NCBI GenBank assembly: GCA_963576565.1
Contig: OY755038.1
Location: 63,281,622 to 63,345,621 of the forward strand
Origin: Aspidapion aeneum
Lineage: Eukaryota; Arthropoda; Insecta; Coleoptera; Brentidae
Reading direction: 5' to 3'
Length of the DNA stretch: 64,000 nucleotides
Shown here: positions 23,476-36,127 of the stretch, one piece after another
How the letters are laid out: the number at the start of each line of letters is the position of its first letter
Numbering within the stretch: position 1 is the stretch's first letter
The notes under the pieces: generated by a model
What the model was told of the DNA's origin: nothing
The model's database searches: none
What the model saw: the letters and a program-made list of their open reading frames with translations, nothing else
Translations under genes and position numbers: made by a program

Positions 23476-24010
23476 AATTAATCGGAAGATACCATTAAAC
23501 CCATCTTAACTATTTTATATATGAGCATAAAAAACTTGCATCCATAAATAATATGTAGGTTTAAAATAATAATAAATTCAGATTATCGAAGTATCGGCAA
23601 AGAAATTTAGTAGTTGTTATGGATTCTGGTCTTGGCATTAAATGACACAAGCCTTGTAGTCCATTTTTGGGGTATGTTTCAGTAAAAGCAAATAGCCAAT
23701 ATTTTGATTCAAGCTAAAAGGAAAGAACAATAAAATTTAAGGCAGTTCAACTGCAAATAAAAATTGTTTTAGACAATTGAAATTATAAGAAATAAAGAAA
23801 ATTCAGTAACATTACACTAAAATATCTAATTTGATAAGGGATTTAAAAGTTCACGATAATATAATTTTGTTTATTATTTTTCTATATTACATTTGTGAGC
23901 AAATTTGATAGTCGACAGTGAAAATTTTAAAAGCGAAACTTTGGGTTTAAAAGAATAATTCTGCTTTTTGTTGGGTGGTTCTTTTTAGTTCCGTTTCATA
24001 AAGCAAGTTT
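23476..24010. other. No recognised gene; intergenic
   Basis: AT-rich sequence without supported features between two repeat blocks. Confidence 0.4.
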
Positions 24011-24460
24011 TCGTTACTCTCACTTGTCCGTTTTTCCTGCTTAGTCGGCACCTTTGCCGTTATGAGAAATAGATCGACGAAAAAAAATTACTTCTATGGC
24101 TAAATGCAACACAGGATATTAGATTAAAAGCAAAACTCTCTTCTAGTCACAGTTCTATCTCTAAATGTCCAGAAATCTTATAGCTTTAATCGGATGGCCT
24201 TACAAATAAGTTAAAGCGGATATAAAACTTTCAGTACCTTCTATTATTTATGTAATAAAATTAAAAAGCACGGGGTAATACTCTCACTACTTGTCCATTC
24301 GTCCCGCTTTGTCGGCACCTTTGCTTTTATGAAAAATAGATCGATGGAAAAAAATTACTTCTGTGGCTACATGCAACAAAGTATATTAGATTAAAAGCAA
24401 AACTCGCTTTTAGTCACAGTTCTATCTCTAAATGTACAGAAATCTTAAAGCTTTGTTCGG
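24010..24460. repeat. Direct repeat pair, ~180-bp units ~265 bp apart
   Basis: The block containing 'gtcggcacctttgc' (24043 and 24311), 'atagatcga' and 'attagattaaaagcaaaact' occurs twice and ends at 'tctatctctaaatgt', 'cagaaatctta'. The copies differ at scattered bases. Non-coding, tandem-like duplication. Confidence 0.8.
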
Positions 24461-27080
24461 TTCTCTGTTTTGGTGTTTGGTTTGAAGTATAAACCAAACC
24501 CAAAAATTTTATTTTACCATAGCAAATATCGGATCCTGGGTTAGGTCAAGGGTAGGCCATGAATTTTGACCATATTGACTAGAATTTGATATCCGATTCC
24601 AATTTATTTGTAAGTCTCAATAGAGATTGCAGTATACTAATCCTAAGATAGATAGAGGAGTAGCCGCTATTTAACGCAAACACACATACATACACTCAGC
24701 TGTCACGACAATATCACTAATTTAAATAAAAAACACTTTAATATCACAAAATTTTTCTTCGCATTAAATATAATTTACGAAAATTTATATTGTGGTTTAG
24801 TACACTTAATGTAGTTCAAAAATTTTGTATTCCTGCGTGCGTGAAAATGCACTTTTCGAAACTCATTTACTCGCGGATAGTTGTTTTTTCCGCATTAGTG
24901 CGGTAAAGTTACTTTTTTGTACTTGTGCGGTAAAGTCAAGTTTCTTCTCTTAAAAAGTAAAATAAAAAAAAAGAGCAGCAAAGTTACTTTTCAGCACTCA
25001 TGTTTCTATTTCAAAAAATATTGAAAATATTTATAAGCACAAAACATAATGCTTTTCATTAACGTTTAACTTAATTTCTATACAACAAAATACATTTTTT
25101 TAAAATATTGTTTAATAAATTAGCGGCAATTGGTGGCTCTCAAAAATATTGTACCTAACACATATGTAAAGTTACTATGCGTCGTTCGGCCAACTACCAT
25201 CTCGTGCGGAAAACTACCACTTACCGCACTTGTTACGTAAATAACTATTTAATTTGATAATGCAAATTTCTTAGCGTTTTCCATCGCTAATCCTACCGAA
25301 TAGCTTTTTGTTCAATATCATGCAACAATTAAATTTTACAAGATTCCATTAAAACATGCTTAGGTTGAAATCCACTATTTTTAAAACAATTTTCAATTTG
25401 AATTACTAAAATGCCAAACTACACAATATTTTTATTATTGATAATAACGTGGGTTTTAATAAGTGACCAATTATAAGCATAGCGTACGAATAATTTAAAT
25501 GACTTAAAATATTTTCTGCTTAATGTGACAAAGGACTTAATGTCTAGGTTTCCAACCAATCCTTTTTGGTGTTTTCCAGATAATCCAAGGGATCTAAGTG
25601 CGTGATTGGAACACATAAACGTCCAAACGGGTTTTCGGTAGTACAAAAAAGAGATTTAGAACGGCAATATTTAATCATATAGGTATAAGCAAAGCAAAAC
25701 ATGTAATATAATGGCTAAATTGGTGTAAAACTCGGAAAAAAGCCTGAAAAAATCTTACTTTTGAATTAAACGTTTTGTAAAACAGCCTTATGATTTCAAA
25801 AATTCACTAATGCATTTTTGTTTATTTTTAAAAAATTTAAAACAATTACTTTTATGTAAGCGTATTTAAAAAATTTTGAAATTATTTCAAATAGGTAAAA
25901 CTTTTTTTTATCGACATTTAAAATAAAATGGATGGAATGCCTTGGATGGTTGCTTGGCCTATGTTAATTTACTTTATAAATAGACTTCTCACACTGTGCT
26001 CGCTCTAAGTATAACAATTTTTCCTAATGCTTGTAGAAATAATTTTTTTCGTACTCAATTGCATGATCAACCATAATAATAGGTTTTTTGGTTATTTAGG
26101 CATTCTTGTGTGCAAAAAATTGATTTTTTACATTTGTTGCTATTAGTGCAATTTAAAATTTTTCTTTGCTTTATTTTGAAATATACATTTAATGCCCATG
26201 CTGTATGTCAAACATTCTTAAACAAAGATGTTTAAAAATAAATACCTTTCTTAATAAAACTGCGTGGTGTAATGAAAATCGAACTAAATTTAAATCCGTA
26301 ATTTTTATATTGATTGAAAAAGGCCATTTTTAATAAGCCTTCATTGGAAAGGGGGCGGTATCGGACTACACTCAAGTGAATCTATATATAAATGGAATCA
26401 TTTACAATAAAACCATTTAATTTAAACTCTTTGGAGAATGCTTTTAAAAATAACAATTTACTTGCTTCTGTATTTTTTTTTCATAGGTAAATTTTCAAAG
26501 CCGGACATGTCTTGTATGTTGAAAAATATTTTTATAGCAGAAATTTTTTGTGTAGCATACTATTTTCGAAAATCAATTTTCACATGTTCCTTTTCCAGTA
26601 TCTCTATCACGTATTCCTTTTCCAGTATAGCTATTTTTGACATAAATTGTAGCTTTGAATTTATTTGTTTTAAGCCAATGATTTATAAATAAGCCAATAT
26701 TAAAGGGCTAGTTTTAAGAAAGGCAAGTTAAAAGAACCTAAATAATGTTAATTATTTGCTTTAAAAATCAGAAGAAAAGTGCAAAAGATTTTTATACAGT
26801 TGGAATACCACAACTTTTTTGTTTCATGCAGTTTAAACCCAATTTTTAAAACTTAAAAAGTATATATACTTTAATTTTTAGACAGCAATGCTAAAAAATT
26901 TGGGCTATTTAAAAATATGTTCAAACTGTCAAAATGACACGAAATATAATAAATTTACAGTTTTTGCAATCTAGGCCTAATTACTTTTCAAAGGAAACAA
27001 CACAAACTATAGTTTGAATAATTTCAACCATTTAGATTTTGAAACTAACAAAAAGACAGCAAACAGACTTGTTAATGAAT
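24461..27080. other. No recognised gene; intergenic
   Basis: The block 24830-25240 repeats the words 'gtgcggtaaag' and 'ccgcac' in both orientations, suggesting a degraded inverted repeat. A short direct repeat 'ttccttttccagta' lies at 26587 and 26614. Frames at 25419-25646 and 26438-26692 have no recognisable domain. Confidence 0.35.
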
Positions 27081-27085
27081 AATTA

Positions 27086-27460
27086 AATCATAACAAAAAC
27101 ATTTCATGTAAAAAAAAGCCAAGTACGAGAAAATGGCATTCCGTAAAAAGAATTGAGATAAAAGTAAAGCCAAGTTCTCCAATACAAATTTCAAAATGAA
27201 AGGTTCTTACTAGTTTGGAAATATTTTTTTAAACTTTGCTATTACAGCCAAACTTCTTTATGTTCAATTTAGCACTATGCCTAAGAGTCATTTACAGCCG
27301 TATTAGCCAAGTTTAGAAAAATATTTCCAAACTAGTAAGAACCTTTCATTTTGAAATTTGTATTGGAGAACTTGGCTTTACTTTTATCACAATTCTTTTT
27401 ACGGAATGCCATTTTCGCGTACTTGGCTTTTTTTAACATAAAATGTTTTTGTTATGATTT
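27086..27460. repeat. Long hairpin (arms ~170 bp) inside family C copy 2
   Basis: The left-arm blocks 'ccaagttctccaatacaaat' and 'ggttcttactagtttggaaa' recur as exact reverse complements in the right arm at 27360 and 27325. The spacer is about 60 bp. Arms are nearly identical, so the RNA or single-stranded DNA would fold strongly. Confidence 0.9.
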
Positions 27461-27559
27461 CACTTCTTTTTAAAGGAATACTTAATTTTTAAAGTAGTAA
27501 AAAAAAATTCAACAATATTCCGCATTATTGTTCAAAACTTTGCAACGCCTTACTTAAAT

Positions 27560-28490
27560 TTTCGAAATTTTTTAATTTTTTTTCCATGGTTTTATCGGTT
27601 CCTATCAGCCTTCCAAAGCTCAGCTCTTTAGCGTTTCTGAAAGTGCACAATGTTACTTTTACATAACTTTACATATATAGGGGAGGGAAATAAATTAAAA
27701 TTGTCGTGTTTTTAAATTCTGTCCTATAGTTTTATTTTAGTTCCTATCAGTCTTCCAATGCTCAGCTCTCTAGCGTTTATGGAAGTGGGTAATGTTACTT
27801 TTACATAACTTTACATTTATAGGGGAGGAGAGTAAATGAAAATATTGGACTTTTTGAATTTTTTCCCATGGTTTTATCATAATTTCTATCAGCATTCCAA
27901 TGCGCAGCTCTCTAGCTTTTCTGGAAGTGGGCAATGTCAGTTTTATATAAATTTACATTTATAGGAGAGGGAAGTAAATTAAAATGTTGGTATTTAAATT
28001 TTTTCATATAGTTTTGATCATATTGTCTTTCAGTCTTAAAAAGTTCAGCTCTCTAGCGTTTCTGGAAGTGGGCAGTTACTTTTACATAACTTTACATTAA
28101 TAGGGGAAGGAAGTAAATTAGAATTTTGGGGTGTTTTAATTTTTTTCTATAACTTTATCATAGTTACTATCGGTCTTCCAAAGCTCAGCTCTCTAGTATG
28201 TCTGGAAGTAGGCAATGTTACTCTTACTTAACTTTACATTTATAGGGGAGGGAAGTAAATTAGAATTTTGGGGTGTTTTAATTTTTTCTTATAGTTTTAT
28301 CATAGTTCCTATCAGTTTGCCAAAGCTCAACTCTCTAGCATTTCTGGAAGTGGGCAATGCTACTTGTACATAACTTTAAATGTATAGGGGAGGGGAGTAA
28401 ATTAAAATTTTAGGGTTTTTTGATTTTTTCCATGGGTTTGGTCATAATTTCTATCAGTCTGCCAAATTTTAGCTTTGTAGCATGTCTAGA
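27560..28490. repeat. Tandem array, ~141-bp unit, about 6.5 copies
   Basis: Each unit contains 'agctctctagcg', 'tctggaagtgggcaatgtta', 'cataactttacat', 'taggggagg' and a T-rich block. Unit phase marks fall near 27622, 27763, 27906, 28043, 28184, 28327 and 28471. Units differ by substitutions and a few indels. Shorter versions occur in the other two family C copies. Confidence 0.9.
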
Positions 28491-28772
28491 AGTACAGTAG
28501 AATATTGATGATGTATACATGAGTGAGTGAGCGAGTGGCAATTTCGACGTTTTTTGAAATTTCGTAACTACTTTACTACTTTATGGAATTCCATAAAACT
28601 TGCAGAAATTGTTAACTCCATGGAGATCTATGACTGTGCAAAGTTTGAAATTCGTAGCTCATTCCGAAGTAGAGTTTTAGGTAGGTCAAATATCGGCTGA
28701 AATGTTTCCAGAAAAGATGGTTACGGCGCGCGAACTTGGCGAGGCACTGCCGTGCCCTCAGATAATTGCAAT

Positions 28773-30108
28773 AGAAAATTATCATATATATCTGTGCATG
28801 ATCGCCTGAGCTGAAATTACTCTACCCTGAAATGATTTTGCGTTTTCTCTCGGATACGCACAATTCGGCAAAAATGTTGTCACACTGCTATGTGTCAACG
28901 AACGTCACTTCTGACAGAACAGAAATATTTTGTTTTATATGACTGGTTCTTACATGAAAATAAATGAATCCATCGTGGATCTGATATCTTCTAGCTAGCT
29001 TATTAGTAAAGTCATGATATAACAAATTTAAAAAGAGTTTTGTAAATATCTCAGAAGCTACGAACTTTTTGGTGTAACGTAAATTATTAAGCAAAATGTA
29101 GTCTATCAAATTCGAAAATCGCATATTGATACGACGCTCCATCAAAAAGTTAGTATTTTTTAAATTGTTTAATTGTCATTAGCATTAATGGATTTTGACC
29201 AAAATTTAATCAGCTTGTTAGAGTGTCAAACACTATTTTACCTGAAATTTTTATAAAAATCGGTTTAGCAGTTTGGGAGCTATAGTGTTATGGACAGACG
29301 TACATACGTACACACAGATATCACGATGATATTGCTAAATAACACATTTTCGGCGTTATCTCAAAAAAAAAAATTCCTCGGAAATAATACCCTTTCCATC
29401 CATTGCGCGGGCTAGGAAGGTAAAAATTAATACACGATCATTATTAAAAATCGAGTTTTTCAATGCTTAGGAGATCTTTGGCCCCGGACCCACAGTAGAA
29501 GCCCTCGACCGCACCGCCTAGGTAACATGAGCCTTTATAGCACTTTTTTGCGTGCGCATTAGGGATGCTGTAACGTTACTAGTAACGAAGATAATAATGT
29601 TTTCTATAATATGATATTTTTGATTTAGTCTTCTTTTCCCTATTTCATTTTTTCTTTATTTTCGTTTTTCAGGATTAGTGTTTCCTGCTAAGTTTGGCTA
29701 CCACGAATTTTATGCCTGAAAATTTTTTAAACTTTAAATCGTTTTTCGGAAAAATAAAGCGAAAACAACACAGCGGGCCGCCAATTTAAGCTCTATTGTA
29801 TTGTAAACCGTAATCCTCTTTACTTGCTCGGGGTAATTTTAAAGATGATTTATTCATTTTAAATTTCGCTTTATTGCCGAGTAAGGGTCTTTTCGGCTTT
29901 TATTCACAATTGCTAGACTTGATTTTATTATATTTTTTTTCTTATTTTTTAAGTTTATTTTTCCAGTAAAACCTTAATAAAGCAATGCTTCTACATTTTG
30001 TTATTTAAGAAAATACCTATTTGTTTTTAAGTTTTTTTTATTTTAAACATTTATGAACATACATACACATAAAATTGGTAAATAGAGGATTATTAGACTG
30101 AAGTTAAG
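28773..30108. other. No recognised gene; intergenic between family C copies
   Basis: An open minus frame at 28888-29145 has no recognisable domain. The stretch 29282-29345 (tacatacgtacacacag, then 'atcacgatgatattgctaa') resembles, loosely, 24680-24720, suggesting a shared degraded repeat. A GC-rich patch lies at 29475-29535. Confidence 0.35.
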
Positions 30109-31080
30109 CTGGGGACACGAAAGTGCCCGGCCAAGTTCGCGCAACTGCTGTACCATCTTTTCCTGAAACATTTCAGCCCATATTTGAACTATCTAAAAAT
30201 CTACTTCGGAATGAGCTATGAGTTTTTGAACAGTCATAGATCTTCATAGAGTTAACAATTCCTCGAGGTTTAGTGTACTTTATAAAGTGTCAAAGTAGTT
30301 ACGAAATTTCAAAAAACGTCGAAACTGCCTCTCACTCACTCACTCATGTATATATATAATCAAAATTCTACTATACTTTCAGACATGCTACAAAGCTGAA
30401 GATTGTTAGAAATTATGAACAAACCCTTGGAAAAAATCAAAAAATCCCAAAATTCTAATTTACTTTCCTCCCCTATACATGTAAAATTATGTAAAAGAAA
30501 CATTGCCCTCTTCCAGAAACGCTAGAGAGCAGAGCTTTATCAGACTGATTCGCTCTCCTATAAATGCAAAGTTATGTAAAATAAACAATGCCCACTTCCA
30601 GAAACGCTAGGGAGCTGAGCTTTGGAAGGTTCATAGAAATTATGATAAAACCGTAGGAAAAAACCTCAAAATTTCAAATAATGTATTGCGAGTTTTAAAC
30701 AATATTCGCATATTGTACTACTTTAAAACTTAACTTTTATCCAAATTCTTTAAAAAAGGAGTGAAATCATAACAAAGCATTTCATGTAAGGAAAAGCTCA
30801 GTACGCGAAAATGATATTCCATAAAAAAGCCAAGTTCTCCAATACAAATTTTTAAATGTTTTCTACTAGTTTGGAAATGTTTTTCTAAACTTGACTAATA
30901 CGGCTGCAAATGGCTCTTAGGCATAGTTTAAAGAAAACATTTCCAATCTTAAGAACCTTTTATTTTAAAATCTGTATTGGAGAACTTGGCTTTACTTTTA
31001 TGTTAATTCTTTTAATGGAATATCATTTTCGAGTACTTGGCTTGGTTTTACATGAAATGTTTTTGTTATTATAACTCTAT
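30109..31080 (+). mobile_element. Composite repeat family C, copy 3
   Basis: The end 'ctggggacacgaaagtgccc' is followed by the same 'ggccaagttcgcgcaactgc' segment as copies 1 and 2. About two array units follow (30440-30660, inverted relative to those at 27560-28490). A foldback at 30760-31078 has arms sharing 'ttctccaatacaaattt' and 'tgtattggagaacttggctt'. Copy 3 is more diverged than copy 2. Confidence 0.7.
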
Positions 31081-31455
31081 TCTCTTTATATCTCGATACA
31101 ATGCGGGGCGCAGCCACCTAAATATCATGAAATTATACTATTCCACTTTATAATGTAAGCTACCGAGCTCTACGTATTTAGGGGACACCCCTAATCAAGT
31201 AGATTAGCAAATTGACACGACATAATGGTACACACTTGGACAATACAAAATTATCAAATTTTGTGCAAATCAAGGGCAGGTAAAAATTTTGAATTAAATA
31301 AAATTATTAGAAAATATTATGGTCGCCAATAGTTCTTTAAATTTAAATATTTGGCCTATTATTTTTTTTCAAAAAGCTTGTTGATACATACGAAATAAAC
31401 ATATTTACAGAAGTGAATTTTAAACAAATTTTAGGTGGTTGAGTAAACCATTATA

Positions 31456-31490
31456 TTGTATAGCCCTAATTTATTGTTGGGGCTATACAA
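31456..31490. repeat. Perfect 11-bp stem hairpin
   Basis: TTGTATAGCCC pairs exactly with GGGCTATACAA across a 13-base loop. No adjoining gene. Confidence 0.6.
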
Positions 31491-31504
31491 GAACAGTTAA
31501 AAAA

Positions 31505-32420
31505 AAATTCATAAAAAAACAACACCCGACTGCTAAATAGACTTGTACCCACTGATCGCAGTTGGGTACAGAGAAATTATAGAGCTTTTTATTTTCATGC
31601 ATCAGGTTATTGGGTAATTTTGTACCCAACTGCGACTAGCAGGTACAAATAAATTTAGCAGTTGGATGTTTTTTCTTATTTAATTTTTTTTATTTTCAAC
31701 TTTTAGGATTATTTCTTAATCAGCCATTCATTTAACTAAATCAAGGTTCCTAATTATTACCTAAACCATGCATTTGTGTCAAGCAAAGGGTAGGTAGGTG
31801 CGTTTTTACAAACATTAAGTGAATGTGGGCGTGGAGTGAGGGGGAGTAAAACGGTGTTGAAAAAAATCTTAAAACGTGTGCAGAAAGAAGTTTTGAAATC
31901 ACTCTATATTTGTGAAAGTTCTACTATTACTAATAAGGGGTGAGGAGAGGAAAAAGGAGGGGGAACTAGTAAAATGATGTTGGAAAAAAAATGTTAAGGA
32001 GTGTGGAGAAATAATTTTTAAAATCGCTCTATATTTGATAAAATTATGCCAATATAATTTTTGAAGAGAGTGGGAGGGAATGACAGGAGGGAGATGGTGG
32101 TACAGGAAGGACTACAAAGGAATTATAGTAAATTAAAGGGCATTTGCAACGGGTGTACAAAGGAATTTCATTAAAATCGCCTGAAATTTAGGTAATTTGT
32201 ATGTCTTAAAGCCTTCATCATGTGACAAAATGGCGTCTGACGACCACCATATTAACCACTGTATAAAAAAATATAGGCTGTAGCACCTTCGGGTTCAGTA
32301 GCAATTCAACGACATCTTTTCCGTCAAAATCGGCTTAGCGGTTTAGTTTCTAGATACAACCATACGTATTTACATACATACATATCTCAAACGTCTAAAG
32401 TTGGATCGCTGCCACAACTA
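31505..32420 (+). mobile_element. Composite repeat family D, copy 1 (foldback plus minisatellite)
   Basis: A palindromic block (31512-31676) has 'gcagttgggtacagag' and 'gtacccaactgcg' as inner arms and 'gctaaatagacttgtaccc' and 'gcaggtacaaataaattta' as outer arms. Next come two to three diverged units with 'aatcgctctatatttg', 'ggagggggaactagtaaaat' and G-rich spacers. Then there is a shared tail containing 'catgtgacaaaatggcgtc' and 'gtagcaattcaa'. The whole block recurs inverted at 58752-59965. No coding frame is recognised. Confidence 0.7.
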
Positions 32421-33580
32421 AGCTCATCTAGTGGCAAGCCCATGTATTTTTGTTCGTAAAAAACCCCAATTGCTTGCATTCCAAACGAAATTATAGAACA
32501 ATAAGGGGTTGGATTTCACAACCAATAAAAATAAAAAAGTGGGTACACCATGCGTTTCACATAAGTAATGAAAAAGCGAAAAATTGATTTAGACATCCTA
32601 ACCAAACTTGATATACTTTGATTTTATCGCCGCCCTGTCACAATGGCAGAGATTGTCAGTTATTTTTATTTTTATTGTGTTTCTGTTGGAAAAACAGCAA
32701 ATTTGAAACGTTTTTTTCTCTAATGGAAAGAGTATTGTTTTAAAGATCCTGAACAGTTTGACAGTTGTCATATATTTAATTAAAAAAACTAGCAAGAACT
32801 GCGGTTGACAAGCACATGACATTTTTAAACCAAAGAATGAAATGTCAATGGTTAAGAAGGAGAGGGCGACACCTAGTTTGGATTTGCTTCTTTTACTTTG
32901 GTTAAATTCCGCCAATGTTCTATATTCCGTGATTTCTGAACGCTACTAGTTATTTCACTTTCGGCTACCAATTTGATATTTTTAACCATGCTGCACAAAA
33001 AAATTACTCAAAACACTCGATCAGATTTAATTTCCTCTTTCACCGATTATGTTATAAAGCTTGCTTTACGAGGGTCTATTATAGGTCAGTCAACTTATCG
33101 GTATAATAAAGGGGTAATAATTTTCCTTTGTACTAGAATTAGTCCACCTTGTCAGGATGTTAAAAACCATAATGGCCATCTAGAAGTGGTAGCTTAAATA
33201 AGTGCCGGTCAATTAAAGAACGATGTTTAAAAATGGCAAATTTTAAAAAATGGTAATAAAAAGTTAGTTTTGTTGTTTTTATTTCACTGGATTGATTATA
33301 CATTTTAAAAGCCTAATATTCTTTTCTACTTCCAGCAAATGTGCTGGTAGACCCCAAATTGTACCCAAAGACATATTTTTTTTATATTTTAATATCCACC
33401 AACATTAAAATACGATTTTCTTATAAGAGGCATCAGTTATCGAAGAGGATATGTGCTTTAGTGTCGGCTATAAAATTAGATTTTCTCCTCAAAAGCTGTG
33501 ATTGATACGACAGAACTTGTTATAAAATTTTTTGGAGGAAAGAAATATCTGAGTCAAATAAATTAGCTAGTTAGCGGCAG
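32421..33580. other. No recognised gene; intergenic
   Basis: The longest frame, 105 codons on the minus strand (32598-32915), has no domain I recognise and biased composition. Nothing else supported. Confidence 0.35.
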
Positions 33581-33582
33581 GG

Positions 33583-33720
33583 TGGTGCCGTGGTATGGTC
33601 GTCGGCTCTTGATGCAAAAGGTACCAGGTTAGCCTCTTGAACAACGATGCAAAAACAAACAAAAAGTCTTATCGCCCTGCCATGCCACCCATTTGAACTT
33701 GACCAACGACAATATACGCA
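33583..33720 (+). mobile_element. Possible tRNA-derived SINE-like fragment
   Basis: 'ggtggtgccgtggtatggtc' resembles a tRNA-like A-box region, and 'ggtaccaggttagcctc' could be a degraded B box. The following sequence matches neither SINE family 1 nor family 2 here. It is followed by GC-richer DNA to about 34210 with a 93-codon plus frame (33929-34210) that I do not recognise. Confidence 0.3.
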
Positions 33721-34210
33721 GGGGTAGTCCAGGAGCCGACACGCAGCCAGCCGATGAACCAGGATTAATAACTCAGGAGCCTGCTATTAGTACTATAGCC
33801 GGTAACATAATGGCACCAGCATAAATCTCCTAAAGTCAACTTACGACGACCAAGACTGTTGCCTTGAAAGGTAAAGAAGTACATCGTCTATAACCAAGTC
33901 TTGCTGGGACGAGAGCGATGTTAGATAGATGCATGTAGGTAGCAGGACCATTTTTCGGAAAGTGTGTATATTTGCTATTCAAGAGACCACTAAGATCCCT
34001 GCTCTCGATAAAGAGGTGCTAAGCAAAATTAAGTCTTCTTGGAGAAAGAAAACTTGCATCTTAAGGGACACGTGTGTCAGTTTGGTATATGGTATACGGA
34101 CAAATCGGAGTTTGCGAAAAGGGCGAGCCGTGTGGCTAGTCGCTAGACCAAAAATGGTCTCTTCACTGCTACTACTGACTAACAAGTTAGCTACAGTAGT
34201 CTGGCTCTGA

Positions 34211-35850
34211 GCAATGACAAAATATAAAATGACTTTTTAAGTTACAAAACAGGTTTAGAGGTTCTTTCTGCTCAAAACCAAATACTTGAGGAAAACTGAC
34301 TAGGTGCCTTGCGTAGCTCAGGTAATCTGGTTTCAAAAAGTGTAGCTATGTAGCTCTCTACTATGGTAAGGAAGGTAAGAAGCTTAATATAAATTTATCC
34401 CTGAATATATTATTGCGTTATTTACCACTCAGATATTTTAACTGCCAAGTTTAACCCGCTAAATATCATGTCAACTGTCACATAATTGTAGGTACTAATT
34501 TCAATATTAATAAACTAATAAAGGAAAACAATAATCTAGACCTTACTTTCTCAATTATCTTTCGGCGTTTTACGTCATACTGAATCCAGGATGATGATAT
34601 TACATAAATCTATCAAAAGACCAATCTTAAACAGCGCGACATATGATCAATTTATATTTATATAAAATTTGATAGCTATAGTATCTGACAAGTAAAAAAT
34701 GATAGTTTCTTTAATATACTCAACAACAAACACTTGTATGCTAAAGAAAAGGCATGAATGTAGAGCTATACATTTAGCCTTTTTACTCTTTTACCATGGT
34801 AACTTGCGAGTCATAGGTTACACAATTTAAAATCAAATTACCTGGGCTACGCAACACACCTTTTTATTGCTTCAACATACCTCTAAACATTTTTTCAGAA
34901 CGAAGCTTAAAAATGTAGCTAGTTCTAGCAATTTTTGGATCAAAATTTGATTACAAAAAACATTTTAACTTAGGTATTGTTGTCTCTTTCACCATATTTT
35001 TTCTTATAGCCAAAATATAGAATTTTTGCAAGGTTGTAGATGTTAGCTAGATTGGCCAGCTATATACCAAAGACAAGATGCTGAATGGTAAACCAAAAGA
35101 AGTGGATGTAAAAGCACTATAAAGAAATAGGATAACTCCTTTCGCTGTAAAATTAATTTTTTAAAATGTTACAAACATTTTTAGAAACCACCCTCTTTGA
35201 GGCAGTTGAATCCACCAAAATTTAAAACCATAAAGTACATATAATAATTAAAGTCTATATCTTCTTCTATAAAAAGTCGGATGCCCTCTACTGCAAAAGA
35301 GTATTTTAATGTTAGTTAGTAGATATTGAAATTTTGAAAAAAAAACAAACAAGTCAGTAAAAAATAATAAAATTAACTTTAGTTTGTCAGGTTTAAATTT
35401 TGCTATTTTTAAACATCGTCAGCTATCTTTGATAGGTTACCATTTGGTTAAGTTACCACTTTGAAATGGCCATCATAGTTAGTAATGTTGACATCCTGAC
35501 AAACCCCTCTAACTGCTGTAGAAAGTAAAATAAGTAGGCCTAAATTATACAATTTCCCTAATTTCGGAAAGCTGGCCCATGGACTAAATACCTCCATTAC
35601 GCCCCTAAACCTTTTTGAAAAGTCCTTGAAAAATACTACGAATAGAGTTCCATTAGATTTTTATTTGACAGGTCTGGTTTATTAGAAAACAAGCAGTATG
35701 TATTTAGCAAAATAGAAATATGTCGATTTTGGGTGGATCAGGGGAAGCGGGAAATCGTACAAGAAAAACAAAATTATGACAATAGAATCTGAGATGTCCA
35801 GCATAGGTTAACCTCTCACCCCTGCCACTTGTCAGTTACAGCATATACCC
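34211..35850. other. No recognised gene; intergenic
   Basis: AT-rich sequence, no array, no recognisable element ends. Confidence 0.4.
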
Positions 35851-35852
35851 AA

Positions 35853-36127
35853 GGGGGAGAGATCACCTAGACACAAGTGGTAAAAATAAAAAACTCAGTA
35901 CTTAGGCTTTCAGAAGATTATTTTTTCTTTTAAAACTGTCACTTTCATAAAAATCGTTTCATTCTGCCAGATATAAGCGTTTTTTTTTCAAAAAAAATCG
36001 CTTATATTTCGGCAGTTAATAACCATCTTTTTTAAAAGGGATATTTTGCTAAAGAAAATGTTTTTCTCTATAAGTTTTCGTAATGATTTTTTTACTTTGA
36101 ATACTTTTGTCTGGGTGATCCTCCCCC
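35853..36127. mobile_element. Foldback MITE centred on a 52-bp palindrome
   Basis: The centre (35964-36015) is a near-perfect palindrome: CTGCCAGATATAAGCG faces CGCTTATATTTCGGCAG across T/A runs. Similarity extends outward to the edges, where 'agggggagagatcacctaga' mirrors 'tctgggtgatcctccccct'. Arms are about 135 bp, diverged. No frame and no obvious target duplication. Confidence 0.65.

Larger units (their letters stand above)
27081..28772 (-). mobile_element. Composite repeat family C, copy 2 (complete architecture)
   Basis: Reading from right to left there is the end hairpin (28772, GAGGGCACGGCAGTGCC on the minus strand), a unique segment, a seven-unit 141-bp array (28490-27560), and a foldback (27460-27086) with about 170-bp arms. 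The same order, inverted, is at 30109-31080, and part of it is at 22983-23475. No open frame of note. The family has mobile-element behaviour (dispersed copies with a shared terminus) but no transposase or known superfamily signature I can name. Helitron-like or MITE-like origin is possible. Confidence 0.7.

Noticed and set aside
27560..28490. CRISPR-like or coding tandem repeat
   Set aside because: Whole 141-bp units are repeated without unique spacers and no frame stays open across units.
33929..34210. 93-codon frame as a gene
   Set aside because: Less AT-biased than its surroundings but without recognisable motif or neighbouring exons; possibly part of an unidentified repeat.
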